Shown here in pieces: positions 43,736 to 53,985 of a stretch of 64,000 nucleotides of DNA. Positions within the stretch are counted from its first letter, which is position 1; the number at the start of each line of letters is the position of its first letter. This DNA is from Musicola paradisiaca NCPPB 2511 (lineage in GTDB: Bacteria; Pseudomonadota; Gammaproteobacteria; Enterobacterales; Enterobacteriaceae). The stretch is from NCBI RefSeq assembly GCF_000400505.1, contig NZ_CM001857.1:2756134-2820133 (forward strand), read 5' to 3'. Below the pieces are notes generated by a model. The model was not told the DNA's origin. It saw nothing but the letters and a program-made list of their open reading frames with translations, and did no database searches. The position numbers and the translations under genes are program-made.

Positions 43736-44512
43736 ATGCTTGAAGAAACCCGTTTGCACCGCATCCGATTGCTGATCTCGACGCTTAACCGGGTCACTAC
43801 CGAACAGCTGATTCAACACCTTGGCGTTTCCCGTGAAACCGTCAGGCGGGACATCCTCAAGTTGGAGGCGGAAGGCGCGTTACGGCGCGTTCACGGCGGC
43901 GTGGTCGCCACCGGGCCGGAGCCGGAGCCGCCGCTGGCGGTACGCAATACCGTGCGGGAAAAGGAAAAACTGGCGATCGCCCGGCTGGCGGTGCAACGGT
44001 TACAGGCCGGCCAGACGCTGTTTATTGACGCCGGCAGCACCACGACGCTACTGGCCAGCGAACTGCTGCCGCTACCGGCGATGACGATCATCACCAACAG
44101 TCTCCCGGTCGCGTTGAAACTGAGCACCGGCGACGGCGACGAACGCCTGCAACACGAAGTGATTCTGCTGGGTGGGCATATGGGCTCGGCGGCGCAGGCT
44201 ACCGCCGGCGCGTTGACCGTCGGCGAAATCCAGCGCTACCGCGCCGATGCGGCGCTGCTCTCGCCGGTCGGCGTCACCAGTCAATCCGGCGCCAGCAGTT
44301 TTTCCCATCAGGAAGCGGCTATCGCCGCCGCGATGGCAAACCACGCCAGGCACTGCATCATTCTGGCGGATCACAGTAAACTGGGCGTCACCAGTCGCGT
44401 CGTCTACGCACCCCCCACCCGCATCGATACCCTGATCACCGATGCCGTCGCCGCCGACCACGCCGACCTGCCCGCGTTGCAGGCGGCCTGCGGCCAGGTG
44501 CTGCTGGCATGA
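43736..44512 (+). CDS. DeoR-family regulator
   Basis: A 258-residue DeoR-type repressor. The N-terminal helix-turn-helix is VTTEQLIQHLGVSRETVRRD, then ILKLEAEGALRRVHGGVV. The sensor domain has FIDAGSTTTLLASEL, a sugar-phosphate-type binding loop, and CIILADHSKLGVTS. The family usually senses phosphorylated sugars. It is divergent from the class III aminotransferase, which is its likely target along with itself. The stop is followed by a short tandem array. Confidence 0.88.
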   Translation: MLEETRLHRIRLLISTLNRVTTEQLIQHLGVSRETVRRDILKLEAEGALRRVHGGVVATGPEPEPPLAVRNTVREKEKLAIARLAVQRLQAGQTLFIDAGSTTTLLASELLPLPAMTIITNSLPVALKLSTGDGDERLQHEVILLGGHMGSAAQATAGALTVGEIQRYRADAALLSPVGVTSQSGASSFSHQEAAIAAAMANHARHCIILADHSKLGVTSRVVYAPPTRIDTLITDAVAADHADLPALQAACGQVLLA

Positions 44513-44539
44513 TGTTTAACGCCATCCTGTCACCGCCGG

Positions 44540-44598
44540 CATCAGGCAGTACGACATCAGGTGGTACGACATCAGGCAGTACAACATCAGGACATGCG
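44540..44598. repeat. 3.9 x 15-bp tandem array
   Basis: Units CATCAGGCAGTACGA, CATCAGGTGGTACGA, CATCAGGCAGTACAA and a partial CATCAGGACATGCG follow the DeoR gene directly. Confidence 0.85.
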
Positions 44599-44792
44599 CG
44601 ACGCCTGTCGAACCGCTCTGCGCCGGCCCCACGGCAGGCGTAGCAAATCACGCGGCGCGTACATGCCGTAGCCGTGCATGAGGGGAGCGGGCGCGCCCCA
44701 GCCAAACCGACAAATACCATGGGGTTAGCGCTACAGGTGATATACGTCATGTTTCGTGGTACATCTAACCGCTATTTACCGGAGGTAACACC

Positions 44793-45476
44793 ATGTATCA
44801 GCTCTACATCGCCAACAAGAATTATTCATCCTGGTCGCTGCGCCCCTGGGTTCTGATGACCTCACTTCATATTCCTTTTGTTGAAACGCTGGTTCCCTTT
44901 GCCCCAGGCCCGACGCAACCCGCCTTTAAGGCATTCTCCCCTACCGGCAAGGTACCTTGTCTGGTGGATGACGGGATCACCGTGTGGGATTCGCTGGCCA
45001 TCACCGAGTATCTGGCGGAACGCCATGATGACATATGGCCGCAGGACAATACGGCGCGCGCCTGGGCACGCTGCGCCGCCGCCGAGATGCATTCCGGCTT
45101 TAGTGCATTGCGTAACCAATGCCCGATGAACTGCGGCGTTCAGGTACAGTTAAACACCATCACGCCCGCGCTGCAGGCGGATATCGATCGCGTCGTCCAG
45201 CTCTGGCAGGAAGGGCTCTCCCGGTTCGGCGGGCCATTCCTGGCCGGCGCTAATTTCAGCGCGGTGGATGCGTTCTATGCGCCGGTTATCTTCCGTTTCA
45301 AAACCTACGGTCTGCCGCTCAGCGGCGCGGCGCAGGCGTATTTCCAACTGATGCTGACGCAGCCCGCCATGCAGGCATGGCTGAATCAGGCGCTGACGGA
45401 AACCTGGCGGGAAGACGCGCACGAGCAGGAGACCACCGCCTTCGGGACTATTACGCGGGATCTGCGCGCCTCCTGA
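44793..45476 (+). CDS. Glutathione S-transferase family protein
   Basis: A 227-residue cytoplasmic glutathione transferase-like protein. The N-terminal thioredoxin fold begins MYQLYIANKNYSSWSLRPWV, with a serine/cysteine-free active-site loop around NYSSWSLRPW and the cis-proline region GKVPCLVDDGITVWDSLAIT, followed by EYLAERHDDIWP. The helical C-terminal domain has FAGANFSAVDAFYAPVIFRF-like GANFSAVDAFYAPV. It resembles the YfcF/maleylacetoacetate isomerase-type branch. The specific reaction is unknown. A GGAGG site precedes the ATG. Confidence 0.85.
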   Translation: MYQLYIANKNYSSWSLRPWVLMTSLHIPFVETLVPFAPGPTQPAFKAFSPTGKVPCLVDDGITVWDSLAITEYLAERHDDIWPQDNTARAWARCAAAEMHSGFSALRNQCPMNCGVQVQLNTITPALQADIDRVVQLWQEGLSRFGGPFLAGANFSAVDAFYAPVIFRFKTYGLPLSGAAQAYFQLMLTQPAMQAWLNQALTETWREDAHEQETTAFGTITRDLRAS

Positions 45477-45531
45477 TCGACCATCGTCAACCGAGAATCA
45501 AGCTCATATCAAACGACAGCCTATCCATGCC

Positions 45532-45561
45532 AAAACGGGCCGCCTGATGGCCGCCCGTTTT
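45532..45561. terminator. Bidirectional terminator, gst and pbpG
   Basis: AAAACGGGC (45532-45540) and GCCCGTTTT (45553-45561) form a perfect nine-base stem with an A-tract and T-tract on either side, between the convergent glutathione transferase and pbpG genes. Confidence 0.9.
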
Positions 45562-45570
45562 GTTGGTACG

Positions 45571-46551
45571 TCAGGCACGCGGTGCCCACCCGCTCGTCCG
45601 TCGATTAGTCAACGGCTGTAACCGACATACCGCCTGACTGACGCTCAGCCAGCCCTTTCTGTTTTTATAGCTCAACGCCGCCGCCGGCACCGGGCTGACC
45701 CGGCCGGTTTCCAGCCAGTTGCGCAGCCGGTTGGCATCGGCAAAATGCGTGAACTTGCCGAATGCGTCCAGCACCACCAGCGCCACCGGGCGTTGGTTGA
45801 TGACGGTGCGCATCACCAGACAATGACCCGCCTGGTTGGTAAATCCCGTTTTGGTCAGCTGAATGTTCCAGTCGGAACGGTAAATCAGGTGGTTGGTGTT
45901 GCGAAACGGCAGGCTGTACGACGGGTTGGTGAACGTCGCGGTTTTTTCCTGCGTGGTACTGAGTTGGCTCAACAGCGGATACTGCTTCGACGCAATCAGC
46001 AGTTTGGTGAGATCCCGTGCGGTGGAAACGTTGTGGATCGACAGCCCGGTCGGTTCCACATACCGGGTATGGGTCATACCCAGCGCCTTGGCCTTGGCGT
46101 TCATGGCGGCGATAAAGGCTTGATAACCGCCGCGATAATGATGCGCCAAACTGGCGGCGGCCCGGTTTTCCGACGACATCAATGCCAGCAGTAGCATGTC
46201 GTGACGGCTGATCTCACTGCCCAGACGGACACGAGAATAGACCCCTTTCATTTCCGCCGTCTGGCTGATATCCACGGAAATCCGCTCATCCATCGGCTGA
46301 TTGGCATCCAGCACGACCATCGCCGTCATCAGTTTGGTGACGGAGGCGATCGGGACGACAACATCCGGATTGGTGGAATACAGCACCTCGTTATTGCGTA
46401 AATCAACCACCATTGCGCTACCGGAAGCGATTTCCTGCCGGGCGGCGGCATGCGGTGCGGTGGATGTTTGCGCCATGGCATGAGAGGAGACCAACGCCGG
46501 CGCGGACAACAATAATAAGCTCAGGATAGAAAAACGAAATTTTTTATTCAT
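45571..46551 (-). CDS. pbpG: D-alanyl-D-alanine endopeptidase PBP7
   Basis: A 326-residue periplasmic low-molecular-weight penicillin-binding protein that cuts peptide cross-links in the cell wall. The signal peptide is [20 protein letters not shown] through SSHAMA. The three active-site motifs are complete: S70-VTK-73, S126-EN and K233-TG. Length is close to E. coli PBP7 (about 310). An in-frame TTG two codons upstream is less likely than the ATG. It faces dusC at some distance, as these two genes are near each other in E. coli too. Confidence 0.93.
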   Translation of the reverse strand: MNKKFRFSILSLLLLSAPALVSSHAMAQTSTAPHAAARQEIASGSAMVVDLRNNEVLYSTNPDVVVPIASVTKLMTAMVVLDANQPMDERISVDISQTAEMKGVYSRVRLGSEISRHDMLLLALMSSENRAAASLAHHYRGGYQAFIAAMNAKAKALGMTHTRYVEPTGLSIHNVSTARDLTKLLIASKQYPLLSQLSTTQEKTATFTNPSYSLPFRNTNHLIYRSDWNIQLTKTGFTNQAGHCLVMRTVINQRPVALVVLDAFGKFTHFADANRLRNWLETGRVSPVPAAALSYKNRKGWLSVSQAVCRLQPLTNRRTSGWAPRA

Positions 46552-46750
46552 TATCAATTACTTAAACAGCCTGCTGTTAAAGAGAAACCGAAAACCGAAG
46601 CATTATAGTGGCCTCTGCCTTTTGACGCATCCGGCGCGCCGGAAAGCTTTGTGACAAAGTTTGACAGTCACGCCATGGCGAAATGGACATAACATATTGC
46701 TGTGGCAGGAATTATCCTCTTCCTGCCAGGGGATCGTCCGCCTACCGCCA

Positions 46751-47290
46751 TCAATAACCCAGCAGTTGCCGATAGGATCGGGTTTCAATATTGTCCATCA
46801 GCAGCCCGAGACGCAGCGCGCACTCCTGGCATTTTTCACCCAACATGCCTAACTCGTCCTCCTCCTCAGTCATGCAGGATATTTCCACGTAGTGCCCCAG
46901 TGCATCGATATGATCCAGCGTGATATGAAAAATCCCCAGAAAGTAAATGCTCCGGGTTTTATTGATTTCGAAGGTTGGTTGATATCCCAGGGTCTTCAGC
47001 ATGCCGTCCGCCCGATCAAATGACTCGACGTTGACCGCTTCGCAACGCCCGGCTTTCGGCCCTTTTACGATCCAGAGCTTGATGCCCGACGGCGACATAT
47101 GGCGCAGAATCATACTGATATTTTGCCCGCTTAGCGATTTGTCAGCCGTATCATAATAGATATCGTATTCCCTATTTTCGAATACGAATGATTCGGGATG
47201 ATGACTGAATAATTTCTCACGAAACGCGACTATATCCTGAATACGAAATTTCAATTCAACTTCATACTTCCCTTTAAAATGCTCAACCAC
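46751..47290 (-). CDS. Class IV adenylate cyclase / CYTH protein
   Basis: A 179-residue CYTH-domain protein of the CyaB type. The signature ExExK is at E10-V-E-L-K14, and MILRHMSPSGIKLWIVKGPK contains the basic residues that bind triphosphate. A C-terminal run of acidic residues (EISCMTEEEDELG) supplies metal ligands. Class IV cyclases make cyclic AMP from ATP, but many CYTH proteins only hydrolyse triphosphates, so the activity is uncertain. The 946-bp region upstream (47291-48236) contains an ERIC-like element and nothing else I can support. Confidence 0.85.
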   Translation of the reverse strand: MVEHFKGKYEVELKFRIQDIVAFREKLFSHHPESFVFENREYDIYYDTADKSLSGQNISMILRHMSPSGIKLWIVKGPKAGRCEAVNVESFDRADGMLKTLGYQPTFEINKTRSIYFLGIFHITLDHIDALGHYVEISCMTEEEDELGMLGEKCQECALRLGLLMDNIETRSYRQLLGY

Positions 47291-47534
47291 TTTTATTTTC
47301 TCTCTCCGCTGTTTTTCTACCGCCGATAAAAAATCACACCAAGTTCAAAAAAGATAAAAAATAAATATTCAGCAAGTAGAAATCGTGTTACGTATGCGTA
47401 ACGTGTTTATTTTTCGAAACATACAGATAATGACGATGATATATCCGATGAAAAATAAGGCAGTGTCGTTACCGGTTAATTCTTCATCCCGCATCAATTA
47501 TCCCGTTATGTTTTCTCACAACGCAGTGACCGCG

Positions 47535-47662
47535 TTATCCCCTAAATAATTCGAGTGACAGGCAGGCGACAATCGAGCGACTCTCCAGACGCTTACATCG
47601 GTAAGTCAGGAGATGCATGAGGGCGGCCAACGCGCCTGCAATGCGAACTATGACGGGTCTAC
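47535..47662. repeat. ERIC-family element (degenerate)
   Basis: About 128 bp with the ends TTATCCCCTAAATAATTCGAG and TATGACGGGT, and the ERIC core GCTTACAT-N2-GTAAGT followed by GGCCAACGC. Length and layout fit ERIC (about 127 bp), though the core has drifted. Confidence 0.75.
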
Positions 47663-48236
47663 CCATTGAAATGACAGCTGGCAACAGTGGTGCTTCTGTC
47701 TTCGACAATGGCCACGCCACACGGTGTGTTTATTGTTGTACGCTCCCGGGGGGTGTCCACATCCCCACGCTACGGCGACTCCATGAACTTAAGGGATGGC
47801 AAAGCCAGCGCATCAGAAAGATGCTGCGCCATGGCAGCAAAAAAGAGAAGGTGTTTAACAAATACCCGGCAAAATAAAAAAAGTTCCCAATAATGAACCC
47901 GCCATCTTTTCCTCACCAGACTATAAAATAAACGACGCTTTCCGATAATGTTTATTTGTCGAGATGCATCCAGTGAATGGTTGCCGTTCCCGCTATACAC
48001 CATGACAGCGAAAAAAACACCCCCGGCAATCACTTTCCCGATAAAAATAAAACAGGGGCCTGGCCAACCAGGAATTAAGAGACATATTCATCCGGAATCA
48101 ACCGACATATGCTCGCCGCCTATTATCTGCAAAAATGTGTCATCCTGCTAACCATGTATAGATACGAAAAAGTAATAATTCAATCCACCACACACATTTT
48201 TGCAACACTGTACCGAATTATCTGTAAATATTTCTT

Positions 48237-48650
48237 TCATGTATAAATGGTCATGCCGTCATAAGGCGCTTGACGACAGCCAGCCAGCCTTGAGCGCAAA
48301 TCGCCGACATGCACTTCCAATTGATGACCATCGGGATCCAGAAAATAAAGAGAGTCGCCCTCGCTGCGATTGTCCTTCCACTCCACCACGCCGGCCTGAC
48401 GCAATCGCTGGCAAAACGAAGGAAAGTCCGCTTTCGCGATACTAAAGGCATAGTGGGTATAACCGGCCGCCCCCGCGTTTGACTCCGGTGCGGGTTCCAG
48501 CGCCAGACACAGCCAGAATCCCGGTAACGACAGGTAAGCCCCGCGCGCCCACTCGGCGTCGAGGCGAAATGGCAGGAGCTGATGATAAAACCGGATGCTG
48601 CGCGGTAGATCGCACACCGAAAGCGTTAAATGATTAAAACCGGATAGCAT
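48237..48650 (-). CDS. FosA-like fosfomycin thiol transferase
   Basis: A 137-residue glyoxalase/bleomycin-resistance-fold protein with the full FosA pattern. Metal ligands are H7 (GFNHLTL), H66 (GYTHYAF) and E112 (HQLEVHVG). The fosfomycin-binding loop region [18 protein letters not shown] and a C-terminal PYDGM are also there. FosA enzymes add glutathione to fosfomycin in the cytoplasm using manganese and potassium. Chromosomal copies are frequent in enterobacteria. Length fits the family (about 135-141). No mobile element is adjacent, so it looks like a resident gene. Confidence 0.88.
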   Translation of the reverse strand: MLSGFNHLTLSVCDLPRSIRFYHQLLPFRLDAEWARGAYLSLPGFWLCLALEPAPESNAGAAGYTHYAFSIAKADFPSFCQRLRQAGVVEWKDNRSEGDSLYFLDPDGHQLEVHVGDLRSRLAGCRQAPYDGMTIYT

Positions 48651-48722
48651 GGGTCATCCCTTCTGGTTACAGCCAACCCATACAGCTTACTCCCCCAAAC
48701 TTGGGTTCGTATACCGGGCGAC

Positions 48723-49685
48723 TTATCGCGCTTCTGGCACTGTCTCGTCTCGCCGATAGTGTTCAATCACCTGGGCGATGGCCGACGAGGTCGCCAAAGC
48801 CCGAACCTGACTAAACAGACAGCCGGCCTCGGCGTACTCCTTGCGCAGATACCCCAGCCACTGCTTAATGCGGGCGACATGATACAGGCCGGTATCCCCC
48901 TGCTTCTCCAGCCGCACGTACTTTTGCAACAACCGAACCACGTCCGCCCACGGCATGCGCGCCTCACGGTATTTAATCACCCGGCTCAGGTTGGGCACAT
49001 TCAGCGCACCGCGCCCGAGCATTACCGCATCGCATCCGGTAGCGGCCAGGCAATCCTGCGCGCTCTGCCAGTCCCAGATTTCCCCGTTGGCGATCACCGG
49101 GATCGTCAGACGGCGGCGGATTTCCCCAATCGCCGCCCAGTTGATGCGCTCGGCCTGATACCCGTCTTCTTTGGTACGGCCGTGTACCACCAGCTCCGTC
49201 GCGCCTGCCTGCTGTACCGCGTCGGCAATCTCAAACCGCCGCGCGCCGGAATCCCAGCCCAGCCGGATCTTCACTGTTACCGGCAACGCCGCCGGCACCG
49301 CCTCCCGCATGGCTTTCGCCGCCTGATAGATCAATTCGGGATCTTTCAGCAGCGTTGCGCCGCCGCCGCTGCCGTTCACCATCTTCGACGGGCAGCCGCA
49401 ATTCAGATCCACACCCCAGGATCCCAGCGACACCGCCCGTTCAGCATTCTCCGCCAACCATTGCGGGTATTGCCCCAATAGCTGCACCCGCACCCGCGTC
49501 CCTGACGGCGTGCGGCTGTCGTGGCGCAGCTCCGGGCAAAGGCGGTAGAACGCCTTTACCGGCAGGCGTTGATCCACCACCCGTAAAAACTCGGTGATGC
49601 AAAGATCATAATCATTCACTTCGGTGAGCAATTCCCTGACCAGGGAATCCAATACCCCTTCCATCGGGGCCAGTAACACGCGCAT
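48723..49685 (-). CDS. dusC: tRNA-dihydrouridine(16) synthase DusC
   Basis: A 320-residue flavin enzyme that reduces uridine 16 in tRNA. The FMN-binding N terminus [20 protein letters not shown] is as in E. coli DusC (315). The catalytic cysteine is in [16 protein letters not shown], with TVKIRLGWD and [12 protein letters not shown] following. A longer frame starts four codons upstream; the shorter start matches the family. Confidence 0.94.
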   Translation of the reverse strand: MRVLLAPMEGVLDSLVRELLTEVNDYDLCITEFLRVVDQRLPVKAFYRLCPELRHDSRTPSGTRVRVQLLGQYPQWLAENAERAVSLGSWGVDLNCGCPSKMVNGSGGGATLLKDPELIYQAAKAMREAVPAALPVTVKIRLGWDSGARRFEIADAVQQAGATELVVHGRTKEDGYQAERINWAAIGEIRRRLTIPVIANGEIWDWQSAQDCLAATGCDAVMLGRGALNVPNLSRVIKYREARMPWADVVRLLQKYVRLEKQGDTGLYHVARIKQWLGYLRKEYAEAGCLFSQVRALATSSAIAQVIEHYRRDETVPEAR

Positions 49686-49800
49686 AGCTCGACTCATCGC
49701 AAAAAGGCAGGCAATGGTACTGTCGGCGGGAGAAACAACGCAATGGGAAACAGAAAGAAACGACGGGAAAGCATGCGCGTTCCCGTCATGCCGTCGACCG

Positions 49801-51396
49801 TTACTGCCGGATATCGACCTGATAGAAAATATGCTTACCGAACGGATCGATTTCGTAACCGCTGACGTCCTTGCGCACCGGTTCGAAAATGGTGGAATGG
49901 GCGATCATCACCGCCGGCGCCTGCTCATGCATGATGAACTGCGCCTGACGGTACATCTCCACCCGCTTCTGGTGATCCTGCTCGGCCCGCGCGTCGGTCA
50001 CGAGTTTATCGAACGGCGCATAGCACCATTTGGACGAGTTGGAGCCGCCATTGGCCGAAGTACAGGTGAATAAGGGGCCGAAGAAGTTGTCCGGATCGCC
50101 GGTAGCGGTCGTCCACCCCATCAGCGCGGCCTGATGTTCGCCGCTTTTCACCCGCTTGAGGTATTCACCCCATTCGTAACTGACGATATTGGCCTTCACG
50201 CCCACCTTCGCCCAGTCCGCCTGAATCATCTCCGCCATGCGGCGGGCATTCGGGTTGTACGGGCGCTGCACCGGCATCGCCCACAGATCGACGGCCGTCC
50301 CTTCTGCCAGCCCGGCCTCTTTCAATAGCGCTTTGGCTTTCTGCGGATCGTAGTCGTAATCCTTCACATCGGCGGCGGCGCTCCATACGCCAGGCGGCAA
50401 CAGGTTTTTCGCCGCCGTGCCGGTGCCCTGGAATACCGCCTCGATGATGGCCGGTTTGTTGATCGCCATGGTCAACGCCTGACGTACTTTCACGTTATCA
50501 AACGGCGCTTTCTGGGTATTGAACGCCAGGAAGCCGATATTCAGACCGGCCTTCTGCATCAACGTAATGTCTTGGTTGTTCTTCATGTCCGGCAATTCCG
50601 CCGGATTGGGGAACGGCATCACCTGACACTCGTTTTTGCGCAGCTTGGCGTAACGCACCGACGCATCCGGCGTGATGCTGAATACCAGTCGATCAAGCTT
50701 CGCCCGCCCCTGCCAGTAACCGTCGAACGCCTGAAACAGAATGCGGGAGTCTTTCTGATACTGCGCCAGACGGAACGGCCCGGTACCGATCGGCTCCAAA
50801 TCCACTTTCTCCGGCGTGCCGGCCTTCAGCATGTTATCGGCATATTCCGCCGACAGGATCGAGGCGAAATACCAGGCGAGATCCGCCAGGAACGGCGCTT
50901 CGGCATGGCTCAGGGTGAAACGCACCGTATTGTCGTCAACCCGATCAATCGCGGTGATCAGCTTACCGAACGACAGGCTTTCGAAATTGGCATATGTCCC
51001 GTTGGACACGCTATGGTACGGGTGATGGGGATCCTTCTGACGCATAAAGGAAAAAATCACGTCGTCGGCGTTGAAATCCCGCGTTGGGGTAAATAACGCA
51101 TTGCTCTGGAACTTCACGCCGTGACGCAGATGGAAGGTGTAGACCTTGCCGTCCGGGCTGACGTCCCAGCTTTCCGCCAGGCTCGGCACCAGGTCGGTGG
51201 TACCGACGTTGAAATCCACCAGTCGGTTGTAGATCGGCACCGCGCTGGCATCCACGCTGGTGCCGGAGGTGTAGATCTGCGGGTTAAAGTTTTCCGGCGA
51301 ACCTTCAGAGCAGTACACCAGGGTTTTGGCGGAAACCGCCGAGCTGACCGCCAGCGCCAGAGCCGCCAGCGTGATGCGTGTTATCGCGTTTTTCAT
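49801..51396 (-). CDS. Dipeptide-type ABC transporter binding protein
   Basis: A 531-residue periplasmic binding protein of the SBP family 5, very like DppA. The signal peptide is [20 protein letters not shown], ending at VSA. The mature chain starts [20 protein letters not shown], an almost exact DppA opening, and contains [20 protein letters not shown] and [17 protein letters not shown]. No permease genes lie next to it, so it either belongs to the dppBCDF system elsewhere or is an orphan paralogue; for that reason I leave the symbol blank. Several starts exist (51408, 51402, 51396); GAGG before the last suits best. Confidence 0.85.
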   Translation of the reverse strand: MKNAITRITLAALALAVSSAVSAKTLVYCSEGSPENFNPQIYTSGTSVDASAVPIYNRLVDFNVGTTDLVPSLAESWDVSPDGKVYTFHLRHGVKFQSNALFTPTRDFNADDVIFSFMRQKDPHHPYHSVSNGTYANFESLSFGKLITAIDRVDDNTVRFTLSHAEAPFLADLAWYFASILSAEYADNMLKAGTPEKVDLEPIGTGPFRLAQYQKDSRILFQAFDGYWQGRAKLDRLVFSITPDASVRYAKLRKNECQVMPFPNPAELPDMKNNQDITLMQKAGLNIGFLAFNTQKAPFDNVKVRQALTMAINKPAIIEAVFQGTGTAAKNLLPPGVWSAAADVKDYDYDPQKAKALLKEAGLAEGTAVDLWAMPVQRPYNPNARRMAEMIQADWAKVGVKANIVSYEWGEYLKRVKSGEHQAALMGWTTATGDPDNFFGPLFTCTSANGGSNSSKWCYAPFDKLVTDARAEQDHQKRVEMYRQAQFIMHEQAPAVMIAHSTIFEPVRKDVSGYEIDPFGKHIFYQVDIRQ

Positions 51397-51520
51397 CCCC
51401 ATCCTCACTTTTTGTTGACTTTAAGGTCTGTCGCTGCGTACAACGAAGCCTCTGATTCTTATTGGAAACCTTTTGTCACCATAGCGAATCTGCCAGACAA
51501 TCCACAAATAAGGAAGCGTT

Positions 51521-52771
51521 ATGACCCAGTCGCTGGCCAGTCAGTTGACCACCCGTTTTTTCCGTTATCTCGCCGTGACCAGCCAGAGCAATGCCGCGGC
51601 GGCGACCTTGCCAAGCACCCTCGGACAAACCGCCATGGCGCAGTTGCTGGCAGACGAACTGCGTGCGTTAGGGTTGCAACATGTGGTGATCGACGAGCAT
51701 GCCACCGTCACCGCCGTCAAGCCGGGGAATACGCCGGGCGCGCCGCGCATCGGTTTTATCACCCATATCGATACCGTGGACGTCGGGCTGTCGCCGGATA
51801 TCCACCCGCAGGTGCTGCCGTTCGACGGCGCCGATCTGTGCCTCAACCGTGCGCAGGATATCTGGCTGCGCACGGCGGAACACCCGGAAATCCTGCCTTA
51901 TCGCGGCCAGGAGATTATCGTCGGCGATGGCACCAGCGTGCTGGGGGCGGATAACAAGGCGGCCGTCACCGTGGTGATGACGCTGGTGGAGAACCTGACG
52001 GACGACCAGCCGCACGGCGATATTCTGGTGGCGTTCGTACCGGATGAAGAGATCGGCCTGCGCGGCGCCAAGGCGCTGGATCTGGCGCGTTTCGAGGTGG
52101 ATTTCGCCTACACTATCGACTGCTGCGAACTCGGCGAAGTGGTGTACGAAAACTTCAACGCCGCGTCGGCGGAAATCCGCTTTACCGGCGTCACCGCCCA
52201 CCCGATGTCGGCCAAAGGCGTGCTGGTCAACCCGCTGCTGATGGCCCACGACTTTATCGCCCATTTCGATCGCCGCCAGACGCCGGAACACACGGAAGGC
52301 CGCGAAGGTTACATCTGGTTCAACGACATCCACGCCAACGCCAACGAGGCGGTGCTGAAAGCCTCGATCCGCGATTTCGATCTGGCTGGATTTGAGGCGC
52401 GCAAACAGCAAATCCGCGACGTCACGGCGCAAATCGCCGCGCAATACCCCACCGGGCAGGCCAACTGCACCGTCACCGATGTTTACAGCAATATCAGCAA
52501 TGCGTTAGGGGATGACCGGCGCGCCATCGATCTGCTGTTTAGCGCCATGCGGGAGTTATCGATTGAACCGAAAGTGACGCCGATGCGCGGCGGCACCGAC
52601 GGCGCCGCGCTCTCCGCCAAGGGAATTCTGACGCCCAACTTCTTCACCGGCGCGCACAACTTCCATTCGCGCTTCGAATTTCTGCCGGTGCCGTCGTTCA
52701 TCAAGTCTTATGAAGTCGCGCTACGCCTGTGCCTGCTGGCAGCCGCCAGCGCCTCAGCGCAGCCGTTGTGA
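51521..52771 (+). CDS. pepT: Peptidase T
   Basis: A 416-residue M20-family aminotripeptidase with two zinc ions. Ligand motifs: THIDTVD (first histidine), LGADNKAAV (bridging aspartate), PDEEIGLRGA (catalytic and ligand glutamates) and TIDCCELGE. The lid-domain segment GVTAHPMSAKGVLVNP is also typical. It removes the N-terminal residue of tripeptides in the cytoplasm. The C terminus is slightly longer than in E. coli (408), and its stop runs straight into a tandem array. Confidence 0.94.
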   Translation: MTQSLASQLTTRFFRYLAVTSQSNAAAATLPSTLGQTAMAQLLADELRALGLQHVVIDEHATVTAVKPGNTPGAPRIGFITHIDTVDVGLSPDIHPQVLPFDGADLCLNRAQDIWLRTAEHPEILPYRGQEIIVGDGTSVLGADNKAAVTVVMTLVENLTDDQPHGDILVAFVPDEEIGLRGAKALDLARFEVDFAYTIDCCELGEVVYENFNAASAEIRFTGVTAHPMSAKGVLVNPLLMAHDFIAHFDRRQTPEHTEGREGYIWFNDIHANANEAVLKASIRDFDLAGFEARKQQIRDVTAQIAAQYPTGQANCTVTDVYSNISNALGDDRRAIDLLFSAMRELSIEPKVTPMRGGTDGAALSAKGILTPNFFTGAHNFHSRFEFLPVPSFIKSYEVALRLCLLAAASASAQPL

Positions 52772-52845
52772 ACGACGTAGTTGTTAACACTGAGTTGTTA
52801 ACGTAGTAGTTGTTAACGCAGTAGTTGTTAACGTAGCCGTGGCTA
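52772..52845. repeat. 5 x 15-bp tandem array
   Basis: Five units with the core GTAGTTGTTAAC (one of 14, four of 15 bases) fill the gap between pepT and the convergent AraC gene, and the last unit overlaps the AraC stop codon. Confidence 0.9.
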
Positions 52846-53719
52846 ACGCAATAATTGCCGCCGCAGCGTCGACGGGGTGACGCCGAACTCGGCGCGGAAA
52901 CGCTGGCTGAAATGGCTGGCGGAGCTGAACCCGCAGGCCAGCGCCACGTCGGTGATCGATAACCGGGACTGGCGCAGCAGATCCTTCGCCTGCGCCAGCC
53001 GGCGCTTCATCACGTATTGATGCGGCGCCATCCCGACGCTCTGGCGAAACATGCGGGCAAAGTGGAATTCACTCAGCCCGGCTTCCGCCGCCAGATCGCC
53101 GATGGTCAACCCTTCCGCCAGACCGGCGTCGATCCGCGCTTGCACCCGTCGCAGCACCGCAGGCGCCAGCCCGCCCCGCGCATCCGGCTCAGCCCAACGC
53201 AATTGAGAGTAACGTTGCAGCACATGCAGCATCACCAGCGTAGATGCGGAGCTCAGCATCATCCGGCTGGCGGGATCGCGCCAGTTGCCGGTCAGCAGAA
53301 AGTGGCGATACAGCGCTTCCAACTGCGCATCTCCGATAAAAAATGCGCTCATCAAGACAAATGGACGCCGGGCTGCGATCCCAGGTTTTTTCCGCCAGTT
53401 GGCGCAGGTGCTCATCGGTACAGTAAAAATGAGCGAAATGCAGATTACCGCGGATGTCCCAGGTCGACACGCTCTCCTGCGGCATCAGGCAGAAACGACC
53501 GGGCGCGCCGCCGTTAAACCAGCCGTCGGGACGTTTGTGATAACTCTCATAACCATCCTGGACATACATACTGAACGTATGGTGATGGGTATTTTCCAAC
53601 GTCACCCGATCGTGACTGTTCTGCCAGATGGCCAGTTGCACGTTATTATCCAGCGTCACGCTGTCCTGCAGCCGGGTTTTGTAATGTTGTAATACCTCAA
53701 AGGCTTCATACTGCTGCAT
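52843..53719 (-). pseudogene. AraC-family regulator, frameshifted
   Basis: An AraC-type regulator of about 292 residues broken by one frameshift. The N-terminal cupin part starts MQQYEAFEVLQHYKTRLQDS and includes HTFSMYVQDGYESYHKRPDG. The C-terminal domain has two helix-turn-helix motifs (LTIGDLAAEAGLSEFHFARM and SITDVALACGFSSASHFSQR) in another frame. One base too many in the six-base A/T run at 53338-53343 explains it: with five bases the sequence reads CLDERIFIGDAQLEALYRHF without a break. Either a recent pseudogene or a sequencing error. Its promoter region holds the inverted-repeat element at 53817-53960. Confidence 0.8.
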
Positions 53720-53816
53720 GCCGAACCCCGCCCCTCGCTTGTTGATTAATCCACTATATACCGTCCACGGTACCCATTGCAGGCACATCGATTTTTCCGT
53801 ACCGCGGATCATTAAA

Positions 53817-53960
53817 AGCCTATCCCAGTAGGCGTTATTGACGCAGCCAGTTTGGGCTCGGGAAGCCGCGCAGAAACCGGCGCGTACACGGAGTACGTGA
53901 GGATTTCGAGCACTGCCCAGGGCCAAAATGGCAAGTGAAATAGTCCTAATGGGATAGGCT
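53817..53960. mobile_element. 144-bp inverted-repeat MITE-like element
   Basis: The ends AGCCTATCCCAGTAGG and CCTAATGGGATAGGCT are inverted repeats matching at 15 of 16 bases. The interior includes a smaller palindrome near CGCGTACACGGAGTACGTG. It has no coding capacity. I recall near-identical short elements in Pectobacterium/Dickeya genomes. It lies about 100 bp upstream of the AraC start and 25 bp from the end of the next operon. Confidence 0.75.
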
Positions 53961-53985
53961 CTAAATATGCCGGCTATTCCAAGAA

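Noticed and set aside
47617-47877. 86-codon frame after the ERIC-like element
   Set aside because: It begins inside the ERIC element, has no ribosome site and an irregular composition.
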